A stretch of 64,000 nt of DNA from Paludibacteraceae bacterium (GCA_905235505.1 CAJOMJ010000013.1:51547-115546), one strand, 5' to 3'; positions 34,161-43,534 are shown, counted from the first letter of the stretch. Notes: generated by a model not told the origin, from the letters alone. Made by a program: numbers and translations.

Positions 34161-35689
34161 ATTGCTTTTATAAGTTCCATAAGAGTTTGCTTTGCATCGC
34201 CTAAGCAGAGATAAACACCATCCTTGCGTGTGTAGAGCGGGTTTTCTACTCCTGCATAACCGGGTTTCAGGTCATAGTTGCATACTATCACATCTTTTGC
34301 CTCGTCAACATTAAGCACAGGCATTCCGTAGATGGGCGTACCTTCGGCATTTCTCGCAGCTGGGTTGAGCACATCATTCGCACCAATCACCACCACTGCG
34401 TCCGTCTGCTTGAAATCGCTGTTTATGGCATCTATCTCATATAAATCTTCGTAGGGAATATCGGCTTCCGCAAGCAATACATTCATATGACCTGGCATTC
34501 GTCCTGCCACAGGATGAATGGCGAATCTGACGCGGGCACCATTGGCAACAAGCCTGTCAGCCAGTTGCTTCACAATATGCTGTGCCTGGGCAAGTGCCAT
34601 ACCATAGCCCGGAACTATAATCACGTCTTTTGCCTCGCACAGCACATCACCTGCAGTTTTCTCTTTTTTTTCTGGTTGCGGTTCTGTACTTATGTTTGTT
34701 GAAGCATGTAGTTGTGCCACCTCCTTGCGGAGTTCTCCAATCTCTGATGTTAGAGAGTTGATGGCATCGAGAAGTTGTTGTATTTCCATATCAGATAAGT
34801 TGTTAAAAAGTTCTTCTATTGTGTCGGCATTAACCGTTGTTTGTTGTTTCTCCTGTTGTGGAGTAGATGTTCTCTTTGGTGCTTTATGGAAAAGTATATT
34901 GCCAAGACTGCGGTTCATCGCCTTGCACATTATCTGTGTCAGCAGCAGACCGCTTGCTCCTACTATACCACCTACCGCCACAAGCAGTATATCGCCTGTT
35001 GCCATACCAGCTATCGCGCCTGCTACTCCGGATAAAGAGTTTAATAGAGAAATAGTTATAGGCATATCTGCTCCACCCACACGTATGGCAAACAACCAAC
35101 CGAACACACCCGAAAACAGCAAGGCAGAAAGACAAATCCAGATATTGCCGCTATAGATACCGCCCAAAACTATTGTAGCAAGTGACAATACAAGCAGCAA
35201 TGTAACCATCACATTATGCCCCTTGTATTCCACCGGACGCTGATTTATCAGTCTTGCTAATTTGCCTGCTGCAATAGTACTGCCAACAAGTGTGAGCATA
35301 CCTACTACTATGGCTATCATTGCCGTAGAACGGGTGAATACAGCATAGTCGGTTGTTTGTACACCCATGTTCATGTATATCATTATGCCCACCAATGCTG
35401 AAGCACCGCCCCCAAAACCGTTGAAACATGCCACAAGCTGTGGCATCTCTATCATCTTTGCCCTTGAAGCAATAAGTCCTCCTGCCAAAGAACCTAAAAT
35501 AAGAGAAATCCAGAGCGAATAAACATCAATTATGCCGTTGAAGCATAGAGTAACCGCAACGGCTGTCAGCATCGCCAAAGCAGAAAGTAGATTGCCTGCA
35601 ACTGCAGTCTTTACTTTGCTCATCATTGCAATACCGCAAAGCACTATCAGTGCAAGCACAACGCTGATAATTACCTGTGCCGTACTCAT
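34157..35689 (-). CDS. pntB: NAD(P) transhydrogenase subunit beta
   Basis: 510 residues. PntB supplies eight or nine membrane helices of the proton channel and the NADP(H)-binding domain III; with PntA it drives hydride transfer from NADH to NADP with the proton gradient. Seen: GSLAGGLIASRAKMIEMPQ, ACFNGFGGGASALVG in the membrane part, then VIIVPGYGMALAQAQH, VRFAIHPVAGRMPGHMNVLL, GANDVLNPAARN and YAGVENPLYTRKDG in domain III. Between the domains is a charged, coiled-coil-like linker (about 270-345) that makes the protein ~45 residues longer than the usual ~465. Start and stop overlap neighbours. Confidence 0.95.
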   Translation of the reverse strand: MSTAQVIISVVLALIVLCGIAMMSKVKTAVAGNLLSALAMLTAVAVTLCFNGIIDVYSLWISLILGSLAGGLIASRAKMIEMPQLVACFNGFGGGASALVGIMIYMNMGVQTTDYAVFTRSTAMIAIVVGMLTLVGSTIAAGKLARLINQRPVEYKGHNVMVTLLLVLSLATIVLGGIYSGNIWICLSALLFSGVFGWLFAIRVGGADMPITISLLNSLSGVAGAIAGMATGDILLVAVGGIVGASGLLLTQIMCKAMNRSLGNILFHKAPKRTSTPQQEKQQTTVNADTIEELFNNLSDMEIQQLLDAINSLTSEIGELRKEVAQLHASTNISTEPQPEKKEKTAGDVLCEAKDVIIVPGYGMALAQAQHIVKQLADRLVANGARVRFAIHPVAGRMPGHMNVLLAEADIPYEDLYEIDAINSDFKQTDAVVVIGANDVLNPAARNAEGTPIYGMPVLNVDEAKDVIVCNYDLKPGYAGVENPLYTRKDGVYLCLGDAKQTLMELIKAI

Positions 35690-35988
35690 TGTTTCTTCTT
35701 GTTTCGTTTGAACATACGCAGCATTCGGTGAGTGACGGCAAACCCGCCAACCACATTGACAGTCGCAAGAATGATAGCTATGTTGCCTAATATCACTGCT
35801 GCAACACCGTCACCGGCATGTATTGCAATGCCCGTTGCCGAGAGTGCACCTACTATGGTCACTCCCGACAACGCATTCATGCCCGACATCAACGGTGTGT
35901 GAAGCAGACTCGGCACACGGCGGATTATAAAATAGCCTGCCACCGTTGATACTACGAACACACCCACTAATATCAATGGACTCATCAT
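35686..35988 (-). CDS. pntAB: NAD(P) transhydrogenase subunit alpha part 2 (membrane part)
   Basis: 100 residues with three membrane helices: about 4-20, 42-60 and 62-85 (AAVILGNIAIILATVNVVGG). This is the domain fused to the C terminus of PntA in E. coli but a separate subunit here, as in Rhodospirillum. VPSLLHTPLMSGMNALSG is the family signature. Its ATG overlaps the stop of pntAA and its stop overlaps the start of pntB, so the subunits are made in coupled fashion. Confidence 0.95.
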   Translation of the reverse strand: MMSPLILVGVFVVSTVAGYFIIRRVPSLLHTPLMSGMNALSGVTIVGALSATGIAIHAGDGVAAVILGNIAIILATVNVVGGFAVTHRMLRMFKRNKKKQ

Positions 35989-37145
35989 ATTATTCCCATT
36001 GCTTTTTTGGCACCTGCATGCAGCAGTTCGCCGTTATGACAAACAAGACTCTTGGCTATCACCTCATCCTGCATGTTAAGTTCTATAGTGTCGTTCTTTA
36101 CAAGATACTTAACAAGGTTATACATATTGTTGGAGAACATCCATGTAGAACTCGTTGGCAGTTCACCTGGTATGTTCTTCACTCCTATCAGAGTAACTCC
36201 GTGCTTTGTTTCGATATCTCCCTTGGGAGTGATGTCGCAGTTGCCGCCTTGGTCAATGGCAATATCTACAATTACAGAGCCGCGCTTCATACCTTTGACC
36301 GTATCTTCGGTAATGATTACCGGTGCCAGTTCGCCGGGCACAAGTACAGAGCAGAATACAATATCCATTTGTTGTATGGTTTCTTTCAATGCCTCACGCT
36401 CGGCAGCAAGCACATCGGCTGGTAGAGCTTTCGCATAACCGCCCTCGCCTATCGCAAGTTCGGCAGGAACACCTGTGTCAATAATCTTTGCACCTAACGA
36501 CATGGCATTCTCGGCTGCCATAGGACGGATATCAGCAGCATAGGTAACGGCACCCAATCTCTTGGCTGTTGCCAATGCCTGCAAACCTGCCACACCTACA
36601 CCGATAACCATAACTTTTGCGGGTTCTATCTTGCCTACTGCAGTAAACATCTGCGGCACGAAACTTGTCATGTGGTTGGCTGCCATAAGGATGCCCTTAT
36701 AACCTGCACATGTGGACATGGAAGTCAATGCGTCCATCGACTGGGCACGCGAGATACGTGGTATGCAATCCAGTGTGAAAGCAGTCACACCCTGTGCGGT
36801 AAGCTTCTTTACCATCTCATGGTTTACAGGCGAAGCAGGGTGAATAAAGGTAATGAGATACTGTCCTTTGTGCATCATCTCCACCTCGTGCTTCTGCTTG
36901 TCTTCATTGAAGAGAGGCTCTTTGACTTTAAGAATCAATTCCGCATTCTGATAGATTATCTCCGGGTCCTGCACAAGAGTGGCGCCTGCTTTAGCATAGT
37001 CCTCATCGTGATAGAGTGCTCCGTCTCCGGCGTGATTTTCTACGAGTACGGTAAAGCCGTCGTTTATAAACTTACCCACTGTTTCGGGTGTACATGCAAC
37101 ACGGTTTTCACCGTGCATGATTTCTTTTGGAATTCCAATAATCAT
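35985..37145 (-). CDS. pntAA: NAD(P) transhydrogenase subunit alpha part 1 (NAD-binding)
   Basis: 386 residues forming the soluble NAD(H)-binding domain I. IGIPKEIMHGENRVACTPET opens the protein, as in alanine dehydrogenase/PntA. The Rossmann motif is VMVIGVGVAGLQALATAKRL, and SVIVDIAIDQGGNCD follows. Alanine dehydrogenase is excluded by the adjoining membrane subunits. It is the first gene of a four-gene operon read from the promoter at 37216-37247. Confidence 0.93.
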   Translation of the reverse strand: MIIGIPKEIMHGENRVACTPETVGKFINDGFTVLVENHAGDGALYHDEDYAKAGATLVQDPEIIYQNAELILKVKEPLFNEDKQKHEVEMMHKGQYLITFIHPASPVNHEMVKKLTAQGVTAFTLDCIPRISRAQSMDALTSMSTCAGYKGILMAANHMTSFVPQMFTAVGKIEPAKVMVIGVGVAGLQALATAKRLGAVTYAADIRPMAAENAMSLGAKIIDTGVPAELAIGEGGYAKALPADVLAAEREALKETIQQMDIVFCSVLVPGELAPVIITEDTVKGMKRGSVIVDIAIDQGGNCDITPKGDIETKHGVTLIGVKNIPGELPTSSTWMFSNNMYNLVKYLVKNDTIELNMQDEVIAKSLVCHNGELLHAGAKKAMGII

Positions 37146-37215
37146 AATGTTGTGTGTTTTATGGAGTTATATTTTAAGTGTTAGTATATATGTCGTTGTT
37201 TTCTCATTCACCCTG

Positions 37216-37247
37216 CAAAGTTACACTATTTTTTCGGGATTATCAAA
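37216..37247 (-). promoter_or_regulatory. Transhydrogenase operon promoter
   Basis: Minus-strand TAACTTTG (37223-37216) and TTTG (37247-37244) at 20 bp. Leader of about 65 nt before the pntAA ATG. Confidence 0.8.
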
Positions 37248-37534
37248 CAAGAAAAACTTTTTCCAATACACATATCAGAATTAGAAAACATAATAAGAAG
37301 TTTACATGTTATCTTCCTTTCAATTCTTCAAATAGGATTCGCCGTTATCGTATAGATGTACCTCTATGAAAAATAGGGAAGGAAGAATGTATCTTTGTTG
37401 TAAGATATTGTTAAAGCGACAACAAAAACCTGATGCAATGACATAAATGGCGCATAAAGTCATAACATGTTTGGCAGTGTGGCTTGGTAAAACTAAAGTA
37501 ATCAATAACAATTTGCAGAAAAACGTGCTTATAG

Positions 37535-37565
37535 TTTGTATATACCGAAAAAAGCAGTACCTTTG
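37535..37565 (+). promoter_or_regulatory. Promoter of the candidate structured RNA
   Basis: TTTG (37535-37538), 19 bp, TACCTTTG (37558-37565). A weaker -7-like TATCTTTG lies at 37390-37397 without a clear -33 box. No convincing protein gene follows for 320 bp. Confidence 0.75.
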
Positions 37566-37571
37566 CGAACA

Positions 37572-37861
37572 GATTTGTGCAGTGATATGCACAACTACAA
37601 ACTCCGTATGGCTCTTTACGATAAAAAAGAGCAGACATGCGCAAGCGTGCGCTGATTATATAACACAACTCAAACTCGCAAGAGGGAGAGAAACAAGCAT
37701 TTGCTTTTATACAATAGCGACTCCGAAACCTAGGAAATTTCATAGTTGCTTCCAGTAAAAATAAAGTAGATGCCCACATTATGCGTGGGCGATATTTATC
37801 TGTTGGAAGCGGTTTTCCTAGGACCTCGGAGCGTAGATGAAATCGTCTGCGCTTTTATTTT
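37572..37861 (+). ncRNA. Candidate structured non-coding RNA (about 290 nt)
   Basis: Between promoter 37535-37565 and terminator 37831-37861 lie successive hairpins: TTGTGCA/TGCACAA (37575-37594), GCTCTTT/AAAGAGC (37611-37632), GCGCA/TGCGC (about 37639-37652), AAGCA/TGCTT (about 37697-37708), and a long interrupted one (37720-37831) with CTCCGA/TCGGAG, CCTAGGAAA/TTTCCTAGG, GCTTCCA/TGGAAGC and apical GCCCAC/GTGGGC. The long hairpin with an internal bubble recalls 6S RNA in outline, but no RNase P, SRP or tmRNA signature is present. It may instead be a long leader of the acyltransferase gene 29 bp beyond the terminator. The 745-bp gap 37146-37890 holds nothing else recognisable. Confidence 0.5.
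37831..37861 (+). terminator. Terminator of the candidate RNA
   Basis: GCGTAGA / TCTGCGC (7 bp with one G-U pair, 8-nt loop) followed by TTTTATTTT. It stands 29 bp before the acyltransferase ATG, with no other promoter between. Confidence 0.7.
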
Positions 37862-37890
37862 GCAAATGATAGCGCATAAAACATTACTTT

Positions 37891-38970
37891 ATGACTAATC
37901 GACAAGACAGAGACTCCAACGCTGAACTTTTGCGTATCATTTGTATTTTAATAATTCTTCTGCATCATTTCTGCGTACACGCATTATACCCAGAGGTCCT
38001 TCAGTTGAATCTATATGACTTTAATTGGGATAGTAGATTCCTATTATTCATACATGCGTTCCTTTATATTGGTGTTAATTGTTTTATTCTAATTTCTGGT
38101 TGGTATGGAATAAAACCAAAATGGAGGAGTTTTCTTAACCTATACCTTATTTATGCGTTTTATAATTTGCTTCATCCTATAAAACATATTTTCAAAGCAT
38201 TACTTTTAGACAATGAGTTCGTTCTTCCATATTCAGTTCATGATATTATTGTACGTACTCTGCTCCCATTTAGTCATGGGCATTTGTGGTTTATGGATTG
38301 TTATATAGGTCTTTTCCTGACAGCACCTTTATTAAATGCTGCTATTGAGCATCTAAATAAGCAACAACACAGATATGTTTTAATACTGCTTACTATTGCC
38401 AATGTCTATTTGGGAGATTTTTGGACGATGGAGTTGATAAATTCATCCGGATTTTCATTAGCCAACTTTGTATATTTATATTTGATAGGAAGTTATCTGC
38501 ATAAATATATCTCTAAAGAAACGATAGATTCTAATAGGTGGAGATGGTTCATTGCATATATAGTGTTTGGATGTTTGTGGGGAGTCTGCTCCATGACTAC
38601 AGCATATAAGGACATCGCACTTTTTCATGTGCCTCATTGGCATGCTTTTACGTATAACAATCTTCTTATCTTACTAACTGCCGTATCGTTTTTCTTATTT
38701 ATGATGTCATGGCACTTTAAGAGTCGTTTTGTTAATTATATGGCGGCTTCAACGCTTGGTGTCTATATGTTAAATGAAGGAGTCGTAAAATACGGGTTTC
38801 TTATTCCTTTTGCACACCAATATCAACCCATTGTACAACTCGCCCTTTGGTTTGGAACTGCTATAGCCTTTTTTATTGTTGCTATAGGTGTTGACCAAGT
38901 GCGCATCTTATTATCAAAGCCTTTTTGGTGTTTGTATGATAAATATACTAAATCCCATTGGCAAAAATAG
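37891..38970 (+). CDS. Acyltransferase-3 family membrane protein
   Basis: 359 residues with about ten membrane helices. The N terminus has RDSNAELLRIICILIILLHH, the typical AT3 opening with an Arg in helix 1 and a His pair (LHHFCVH). ILISGWYGIKPKWRSFLNLY, HGHLWFMDCYIGLFLTAPLL and YMLNEGV follow. Relatives O-acetylate cell-surface polysaccharide, with donor and acceptor undefined here. The gene is AT-richer than its neighbours, has no glycosyltransferases beside it, and no promoter of its own beyond the terminator at 37831-37861, so expression may depend on read-through. Confidence 0.85.
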   Translation: MTNRQDRDSNAELLRIICILIILLHHFCVHALYPEVLQLNLYDFNWDSRFLLFIHAFLYIGVNCFILISGWYGIKPKWRSFLNLYLIYAFYNLLHPIKHIFKALLLDNEFVLPYSVHDIIVRTLLPFSHGHLWFMDCYIGLFLTAPLLNAAIEHLNKQQHRYVLILLTIANVYLGDFWTMELINSSGFSLANFVYLYLIGSYLHKYISKETIDSNRWRWFIAYIVFGCLWGVCSMTTAYKDIALFHVPHWHAFTYNNLLILLTAVSFFLFMMSWHFKSRFVNYMAASTLGVYMLNEGVVKYGFLIPFAHQYQPIVQLALWFGTAIAFFIVAIGVDQVRILLSKPFWCLYDKYTKSHWQK

Positions 38971-39003
38971 AAATAATTGGAAAATAATAGGTGTATATCA
39001 CCT

Positions 39004-41442
39004 CTACATCGGGTCAACATCAACCTGAATGAGTGCATTCTTGCCGGGTTCGGTCTGTCTGAGTTCGTCTATCTGCTGCTGAAGCAAATGTTTGGCGGTT
39101 GAATAAGGTGCATCAGCCTCGATCTTCAGGAGGATATTCCTAATGTAGAAGTTCTGCATCTTGCCTATTGCCGGTTGCATCACTCTTGAGCATCTGCGTG
39201 TGAAGACTGTATGCAGACGCTGTTGCAGCAGGTTGGCAGCCTCATCAACTTTATGCAGGTCTCTGTGTTTAATGGTTATTGCTATCAGGCGGCAGAATGG
39301 CGGGTAGCGGAAATCATACCGTTCTCCTATCTGTTGCTCATAGAAAGCTTTGTAGTCGTGAGCTGCAACCTGCTTGAGCAGAGTGCTTTCAGGGTCTGTT
39401 GCCTGAATGATTACCTCTCCTTGTCTCTGTTTTCTTCCTGCACGTCCGCTCACTTGCTCCAACAACTGGAAAGCACGCTCATAACTGCGAAAATCAGGTT
39501 GGTTCATCATACTGCTTGCATTAAGCACCGCCACTGTGCTTACATCGTCGAAATGCAGACCCTTCGACACCATCTGTGTACCAACAAGTATATCTGTTTT
39601 ATGCTCTGCAAAGTCATCTATGATGCGTTGATAACTATTCTTTCTGCGTGTGGTGTCCATGTCCATTCTCGCAATACTCGCCTTCGGAAACAGTTCGTGC
39701 AACTCATCTTCTATCTTCTCTGTCCCTAACCCATGGTCTGATAGTGTCGGTTGCCCGCAAGCAGGGCATACTTGGGGTAAAGAAATAGTGTACCCGCAGT
39801 AGTGGCAGACAAGTGTGCCCTGACGTTTATGGAGAGTGAGACTGACATCGCAATTAACGCATTTTGGCACGTAGGCGCACTCTTTGCATTCTACCCACGG
39901 AGCATAACCTCTTCTGTTTTGAAAGACTATCACCTGCCTGTTTTCCTCGATTTCATCGGATATCTTCTTCACGACAGGGTCGGAGATATGACCGCTGACC
40001 TCTTTTCTTTTGTATTTCTCAAGCAAGTCAACTATGGTTATCTTTGGTAATTCTATGTTGCCGTGCCGTGAATTGAGTTCTACAAGTCCGTATTTACCTT
40101 GTAGTGCGTTGTAATATGTTTCTATCGCAGGAGTAGCTGTGCCCAGCAGCAGTGGGGCATTGGTGAAGTGTGCCAGCATTATAGCTGTGCTGCGCGCATG
40201 ATAACGCGGAGCAGGATCTTGTTGTTTGTAGCTGCTATCGTGCTCTTCATCCACTATTATCAAACCAAGATTATTGAATGGTAGAAAGAGTGATGAGCGC
40301 ACTCCGAGAACAATCTGACATTTGCCATGTAGCAGGTTGCGGTAGGTTTCTGCCCGCTCATTGTCAGAGAAACGTGAATGATAGACACAAAGCTGCGTTC
40401 CGAACACTGCTTGAAGACGCTCCGTGAGTTGGGTGGTGAGTGCTATCTCCGGCACTAAATACAGCACCTGTTTGCCGCTTCTGATCACTTCGTTTATCAG
40501 GTGGATATATATCTCGGTTTTCCCACTGCCGGTCACTCCGTGAAGCAGTACTGTCCGCTTGTCTTGCCATAGTTCTTTTATCTTGACAAAGGCTTTCTGT
40601 TGTTCTTCATTAAGTTGCTTTGCTGTGGCAGAAGTATTATGAGCCTTTCTGCGCTCAATCTGATGTTGTTGCTGCTGCAAGATGCCCTTGTCTGTCAACG
40701 CTTTGAGTACGGAGGCATTTATGCCTGTTAGTGCGAGCAGTTCTTCTCTTCTTACAGAACCCTTGTTCTCTGCCAAACCAAGAAAACCCATCAACAGCTG
40801 TTGCTGCTTCTTGGCTTTATCTAATGAGTTGAGTATGAGCTGCAGACCTTGCTCATTGTCAGTAAATTGTGGAGCAAGACTAACCCATAATTCCGTTTTT
40901 GGTCTATATTTGTCTTCAACCCTCTCGCCTATTAGCACTGCGTTCATTTCTTCCAGGGCACGCAGAGCCGGCAGAATGTTTCTCTTCTCTGCCTTGCGTG
41001 AGAGCTGTTCTATTGTGGTGTCCTTGCCGTCAGAAAGCATGTCAAGCAGCAGTTGCTGGTTCGTACTCAGCCTGCCGTCGGAAACGAAATCTGTGTTGAT
41101 GCATACATGTGTCTCACTTTCAAGTTTCAAAGCAGATGGCAGTGCAGCTTTCATCACCTCGCCAATACTGCACATATAATATTCCGCCACCCACTCCCAG
41201 ACACGGATTTGCATTTGGGTCACAATCGGCTCGTCGTCAAGCAGACATACAATGTCTTTTATCTCTATACCACTTTCTATTGGATCTTTGTGCTGCCGAT
41301 AAACAATGCCGGTGTATATTTTCTTCTTTCCTAATGGCACAAGCACACGCATTCCTTCGATACTTTTTTTATCGATGGAATCGGGGATATTATATGTAAA
41401 TACCCCATCTATAGCAAGAGGAAGGATAATGTCGTATAGCAT
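39004..41442 (-). CDS. priA: Primosomal protein N' (replication restart helicase PriA)
   Basis: 812 residues, normal for PriA, a 3'-5' helicase that reloads the replisome at stalled forks. The N-terminal DNA-binding part (about 1-110) opens with ILPLAIDGVFTYNIPD. Helicase motifs: GVTGSGKTEIYIHL (Walker A), VDEEHDSSYKQQDPAPRYHA (DEEH box), GTATPAIE, and QVSGRAGRKQRQGEV. The zinc-binding insert has Cys pairs CKECAYVPKCVNC and CHYCG ... CPACG. The ATG overlaps the tdk stop (ATGA 41439-41442 region), so tdk and priA share one transcript. Confidence 0.97.
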   Translation of the reverse strand: MLYDIILPLAIDGVFTYNIPDSIDKKSIEGMRVLVPLGKKKIYTGIVYRQHKDPIESGIEIKDIVCLLDDEPIVTQMQIRVWEWVAEYYMCSIGEVMKAALPSALKLESETHVCINTDFVSDGRLSTNQQLLLDMLSDGKDTTIEQLSRKAEKRNILPALRALEEMNAVLIGERVEDKYRPKTELWVSLAPQFTDNEQGLQLILNSLDKAKKQQQLLMGFLGLAENKGSVRREELLALTGINASVLKALTDKGILQQQQHQIERRKAHNTSATAKQLNEEQQKAFVKIKELWQDKRTVLLHGVTGSGKTEIYIHLINEVIRSGKQVLYLVPEIALTTQLTERLQAVFGTQLCVYHSRFSDNERAETYRNLLHGKCQIVLGVRSSLFLPFNNLGLIIVDEEHDSSYKQQDPAPRYHARSTAIMLAHFTNAPLLLGTATPAIETYYNALQGKYGLVELNSRHGNIELPKITIVDLLEKYKRKEVSGHISDPVVKKISDEIEENRQVIVFQNRRGYAPWVECKECAYVPKCVNCDVSLTLHKRQGTLVCHYCGYTISLPQVCPACGQPTLSDHGLGTEKIEDELHELFPKASIARMDMDTTRRKNSYQRIIDDFAEHKTDILVGTQMVSKGLHFDDVSTVAVLNASSMMNQPDFRSYERAFQLLEQVSGRAGRKQRQGEVIIQATDPESTLLKQVAAHDYKAFYEQQIGERYDFRYPPFCRLIAITIKHRDLHKVDEAANLLQQRLHTVFTRRCSRVMQPAIGKMQNFYIRNILLKIEADAPYSTAKHLLQQQIDELRQTEPGKNALIQVDVDPM

Positions 41443-42053
41443 CAGTCATTGTTGGAAGTTGGTCCCGACCCGGCTTCACGCAGGGCTTTCTCGTAGCAGT
41501 GGCGGCATAGCGGTTCGTATTTCTCTGTCTCACCAAGAAGCACGCGCTTGTCACTCTCTACCAATCTATGCGAAACGTATGCCAAATCACCGCAGTTTAC
41601 GCAGATAGCATGTGTCTTATATACATCTTCTGCTATAGCAAGCAATGCCGGCATCGGTCCGAATGGCACACCTTTATAATCCATATCCAAACCTGCCACA
41701 ATGACTCTTATTCCGCGGTTGGCAAGTTCATTGCACACCTCCACTATTCCCATATCGAAAAATTGTGCCTCGTCTATTCCCACCACATCAACATCGTTGG
41801 CAAGAAGCAATATGCTATGTGAACTCTCCACCGGAGTAGAGGGTATGGCACGACGGTCATGGCTGACTACCTCCTCCTCTGAATAACGCACATCTATCGC
41901 CGGCTTGAAGATTTCCACCTTCAATTTGGCAAACTGTGCACGCTTCATCCTGCGTATAAGTTCTTCCGTCTTCCCCGAAAACATGCTTCCGCATACCACC
42001 TCTATGCTGCCTCTGCGCAAACGAGGACCCTGTCTGTCTCTTTCTGAATACAT
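41442..42053 (-). CDS. tdk: Thymidine kinase (type II)
   Basis: 203 residues from the ATG at 42053. An ATG at 42086 lies inside the -7 element and cannot be used. Tdk phosphorylates thymidine in salvage. Walker A is [27 protein letters not shown] is the Walker B region with the catalytic Glu; [17 protein letters not shown] is the lasso region; the zinc site has CVNCG and CRHC. It is upstream of and overlaps priA. Confidence 0.95.
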   Translation of the reverse strand: MYSERDRQGPRLRRGSIEVVCGSMFSGKTEELIRRMKRAQFAKLKVEIFKPAIDVRYSEEEVVSHDRRAIPSTPVESSHSILLLANDVDVVGIDEAQFFDMGIVEVCNELANRGIRVIVAGLDMDYKGVPFGPMPALLAIAEDVYKTHAICVNCGDLAYVSHRLVESDKRVLLGETEKYEPLCRHCYEKALREAGSGPTSNND

Positions 42054-42085
42054 ATCTTGTGTTTTTGATGTTACATACCCGACCA

Positions 42086-42116
42086 CAAAGGTAATATAAA
42101 TTTTGTTTCCTACAAA
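42086..42116 (-). promoter_or_regulatory. tdk-priA promoter
   Basis: Minus-strand TACCTTTG (42093-42086) and TTTG (42116-42113), 19-bp spacer. It fixes the tdk start at 42053 with a leader of about 27 nt. Confidence 0.85.
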
Positions 42117-42161
42117 ATTTATTGCTTATAAAAAGTGTCATGTTTGCAGGCAATTTTTGAG

Positions 42162-42274
42162 CAAAGTGTAAGTTGACGGATTGCCCTCATCATGCTATCT
42201 CCAAGCCGAGTGTTAGCCATCTCCCCCTTTTGACATTTTGTCACCTTTTCTGCCTTTTTGCTTACATTTTGTCA
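42162..42274. repeat. 113-bp dispersed repeat, copy B (MITE-like)
   Basis: Same length and orientation as 24700-24812, high identity by eye, same imperfect inverted ends (CAAAGTGTAAG / CTTACATTTTG). It lies between the tdk promoter and the 3' end of xseA in a 268-bp non-coding gap. Confidence 0.9.
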
Positions 42275-42354
42275 TTCGTCATAATTCTGTATGGAGGCAT
42301 ATCCGAAACTCACCACACCAACTTATATCTGTCACTATCCATATCAGCATATTT

Positions 42355-43521
42355 CTACATAACCTGCGACTTTGTTCTGCCCTCTGCAAATTGCGTCTCT
42401 ATTATGTCTCCTGAAATAAGTGTTGCGGCATTATGAACAATCTTACCGTCTTTCCTGACAAGAGCATAACCCCTGCGGAATATGTCTTCAGGAGAATGTG
42501 CAGCAATGGTCTTATCAATTATCTCAAGTCTGTTATTCTGTCGTACAACATACTGCCTTACTGCATTTTGTATCCTCAACTGCAATATGCTTATCCTTTC
42601 TTGTTGCTTCAATATGCGCTTGTCTGCAGTGTTGTTAAGGCGCACTATCAGCTGACGCAGTCTCTCACTCGCCTTCTGCATAAACGAAACAAAGTATTCG
42701 GCAGTGGCTGTCGGCGTCTTCACACTTTGATATGCCACCATGTCTGCAACTGAAATATCGCGCTGGTGACCTATACCCGTTATCACCGGCAATGGGAATT
42801 GGGCAATGCATGCACACATATCATAATTGTCAAAACAAGACAAATCCGTGCTCGCTCCACCTCCTCTTATCAATGCTACCGCATCAAAACTCTCGATTTC
42901 ATCGTATATTTTGCCAAGAGCATCTATTACAGACGAGGCTGCCTTGTCTCCCTGCACTATCGCAGGAAACAATTTTGTGGTGAAACTATATCCTGAATCT
43001 CGCAACTGGCAACAGAAATCTCCGTATCCTGCTGCATCTGCCGATGAGATGACAGCAATACGTTGTGGAATCTCTGAAATGGCAAGTGCATGTTGCATAT
43101 CTATCACACCTTCCTTTGTAAGACGCTCAATAGTCGCTTGTTTCTCGCGAACAATATTCCCGAGAGTATATGAGGGGTCTATTCCCGAAATCTGCAAACT
43201 GAGTCCGAAAACAGGATGAAAACTTACACTCGCTTCTACCAACACTTGCATTCCCACTTGAAGTTCTCTGCCTGTTTCCTGAAAGAAATATGCAGAAATC
43301 ATTGCCCAGACATTGCTCCAGCAGACCGCCCTCAGCTTTGCTGCAAACAAATTACTGCTCTCAGCCGTCTTCTCAGCCAACTCCATATAACAGTGCCCGC
43401 CTTTTGTACTCAAACTGCTGATTTCTGCACGCACACGAAAACTCTCAGGCATTGTCAATTGCAGACTTTCTCCTATCAACTCGCATACTTCCGACAACGA
43501 ATAACTATCTTTCATATTCAT
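42355..43521 (-). CDS. xseA: Exodeoxyribonuclease VII large subunit
   Basis: 388 residues. ExoVII degrades single-stranded DNA from both ends. The OB-fold at about 8-100 (SLSEVCELIGESL ... FRVRAEISSLSTKGGHCYME) precedes the catalytic domain: RIAVISSADAAGYGDFC, DAVALIRGGGASTDLSCFD, LPVITGIGHQRDISVADMVA, KTPTATAEYFV. A helical segment follows, then the conserved RGYALVRKDGKIV. The small subunit gene xseB is not adjacent. The start is 43521 or M3 at 43515, 14-20 bp after the -7 element. Divergent from recJ. Confidence 0.95.
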   Translation of the reverse strand: MNMKDSYSLSEVCELIGESLQLTMPESFRVRAEISSLSTKGGHCYMELAEKTAESSNLFAAKLRAVCWSNVWAMISAYFFQETGRELQVGMQVLVEASVSFHPVFGLSLQISGIDPSYTLGNIVREKQATIERLTKEGVIDMQHALAISEIPQRIAVISSADAAGYGDFCCQLRDSGYSFTTKLFPAIVQGDKAASSVIDALGKIYDEIESFDAVALIRGGGASTDLSCFDNYDMCACIAQFPLPVITGIGHQRDISVADMVAYQSVKTPTATAEYFVSFMQKASERLRQLIVRLNNTADKRILKQQERISILQLRIQNAVRQYVVRQNNRLEIIDKTIAAHSPEDIFRRGYALVRKDGKIVHNAATLISGDIIETQFAEGRTKSQVM

Positions 43522-43534
43522 CTGTATTTGCCTG

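Noticed and set aside
37411-37779. Opposed ~100-120-residue frames in the 37.1-37.9 kb gap
   Set aside because: Low-complexity, no start context, and they overlap the promoter and hairpins of the candidate RNA.
37572-37861. RNase P RNA, SRP RNA or tmRNA identity for the structured RNA
   Set aside because: The conserved P4 sequence of RNase P, the SRP apical loop and the tmRNA tRNA-like ends were not found.
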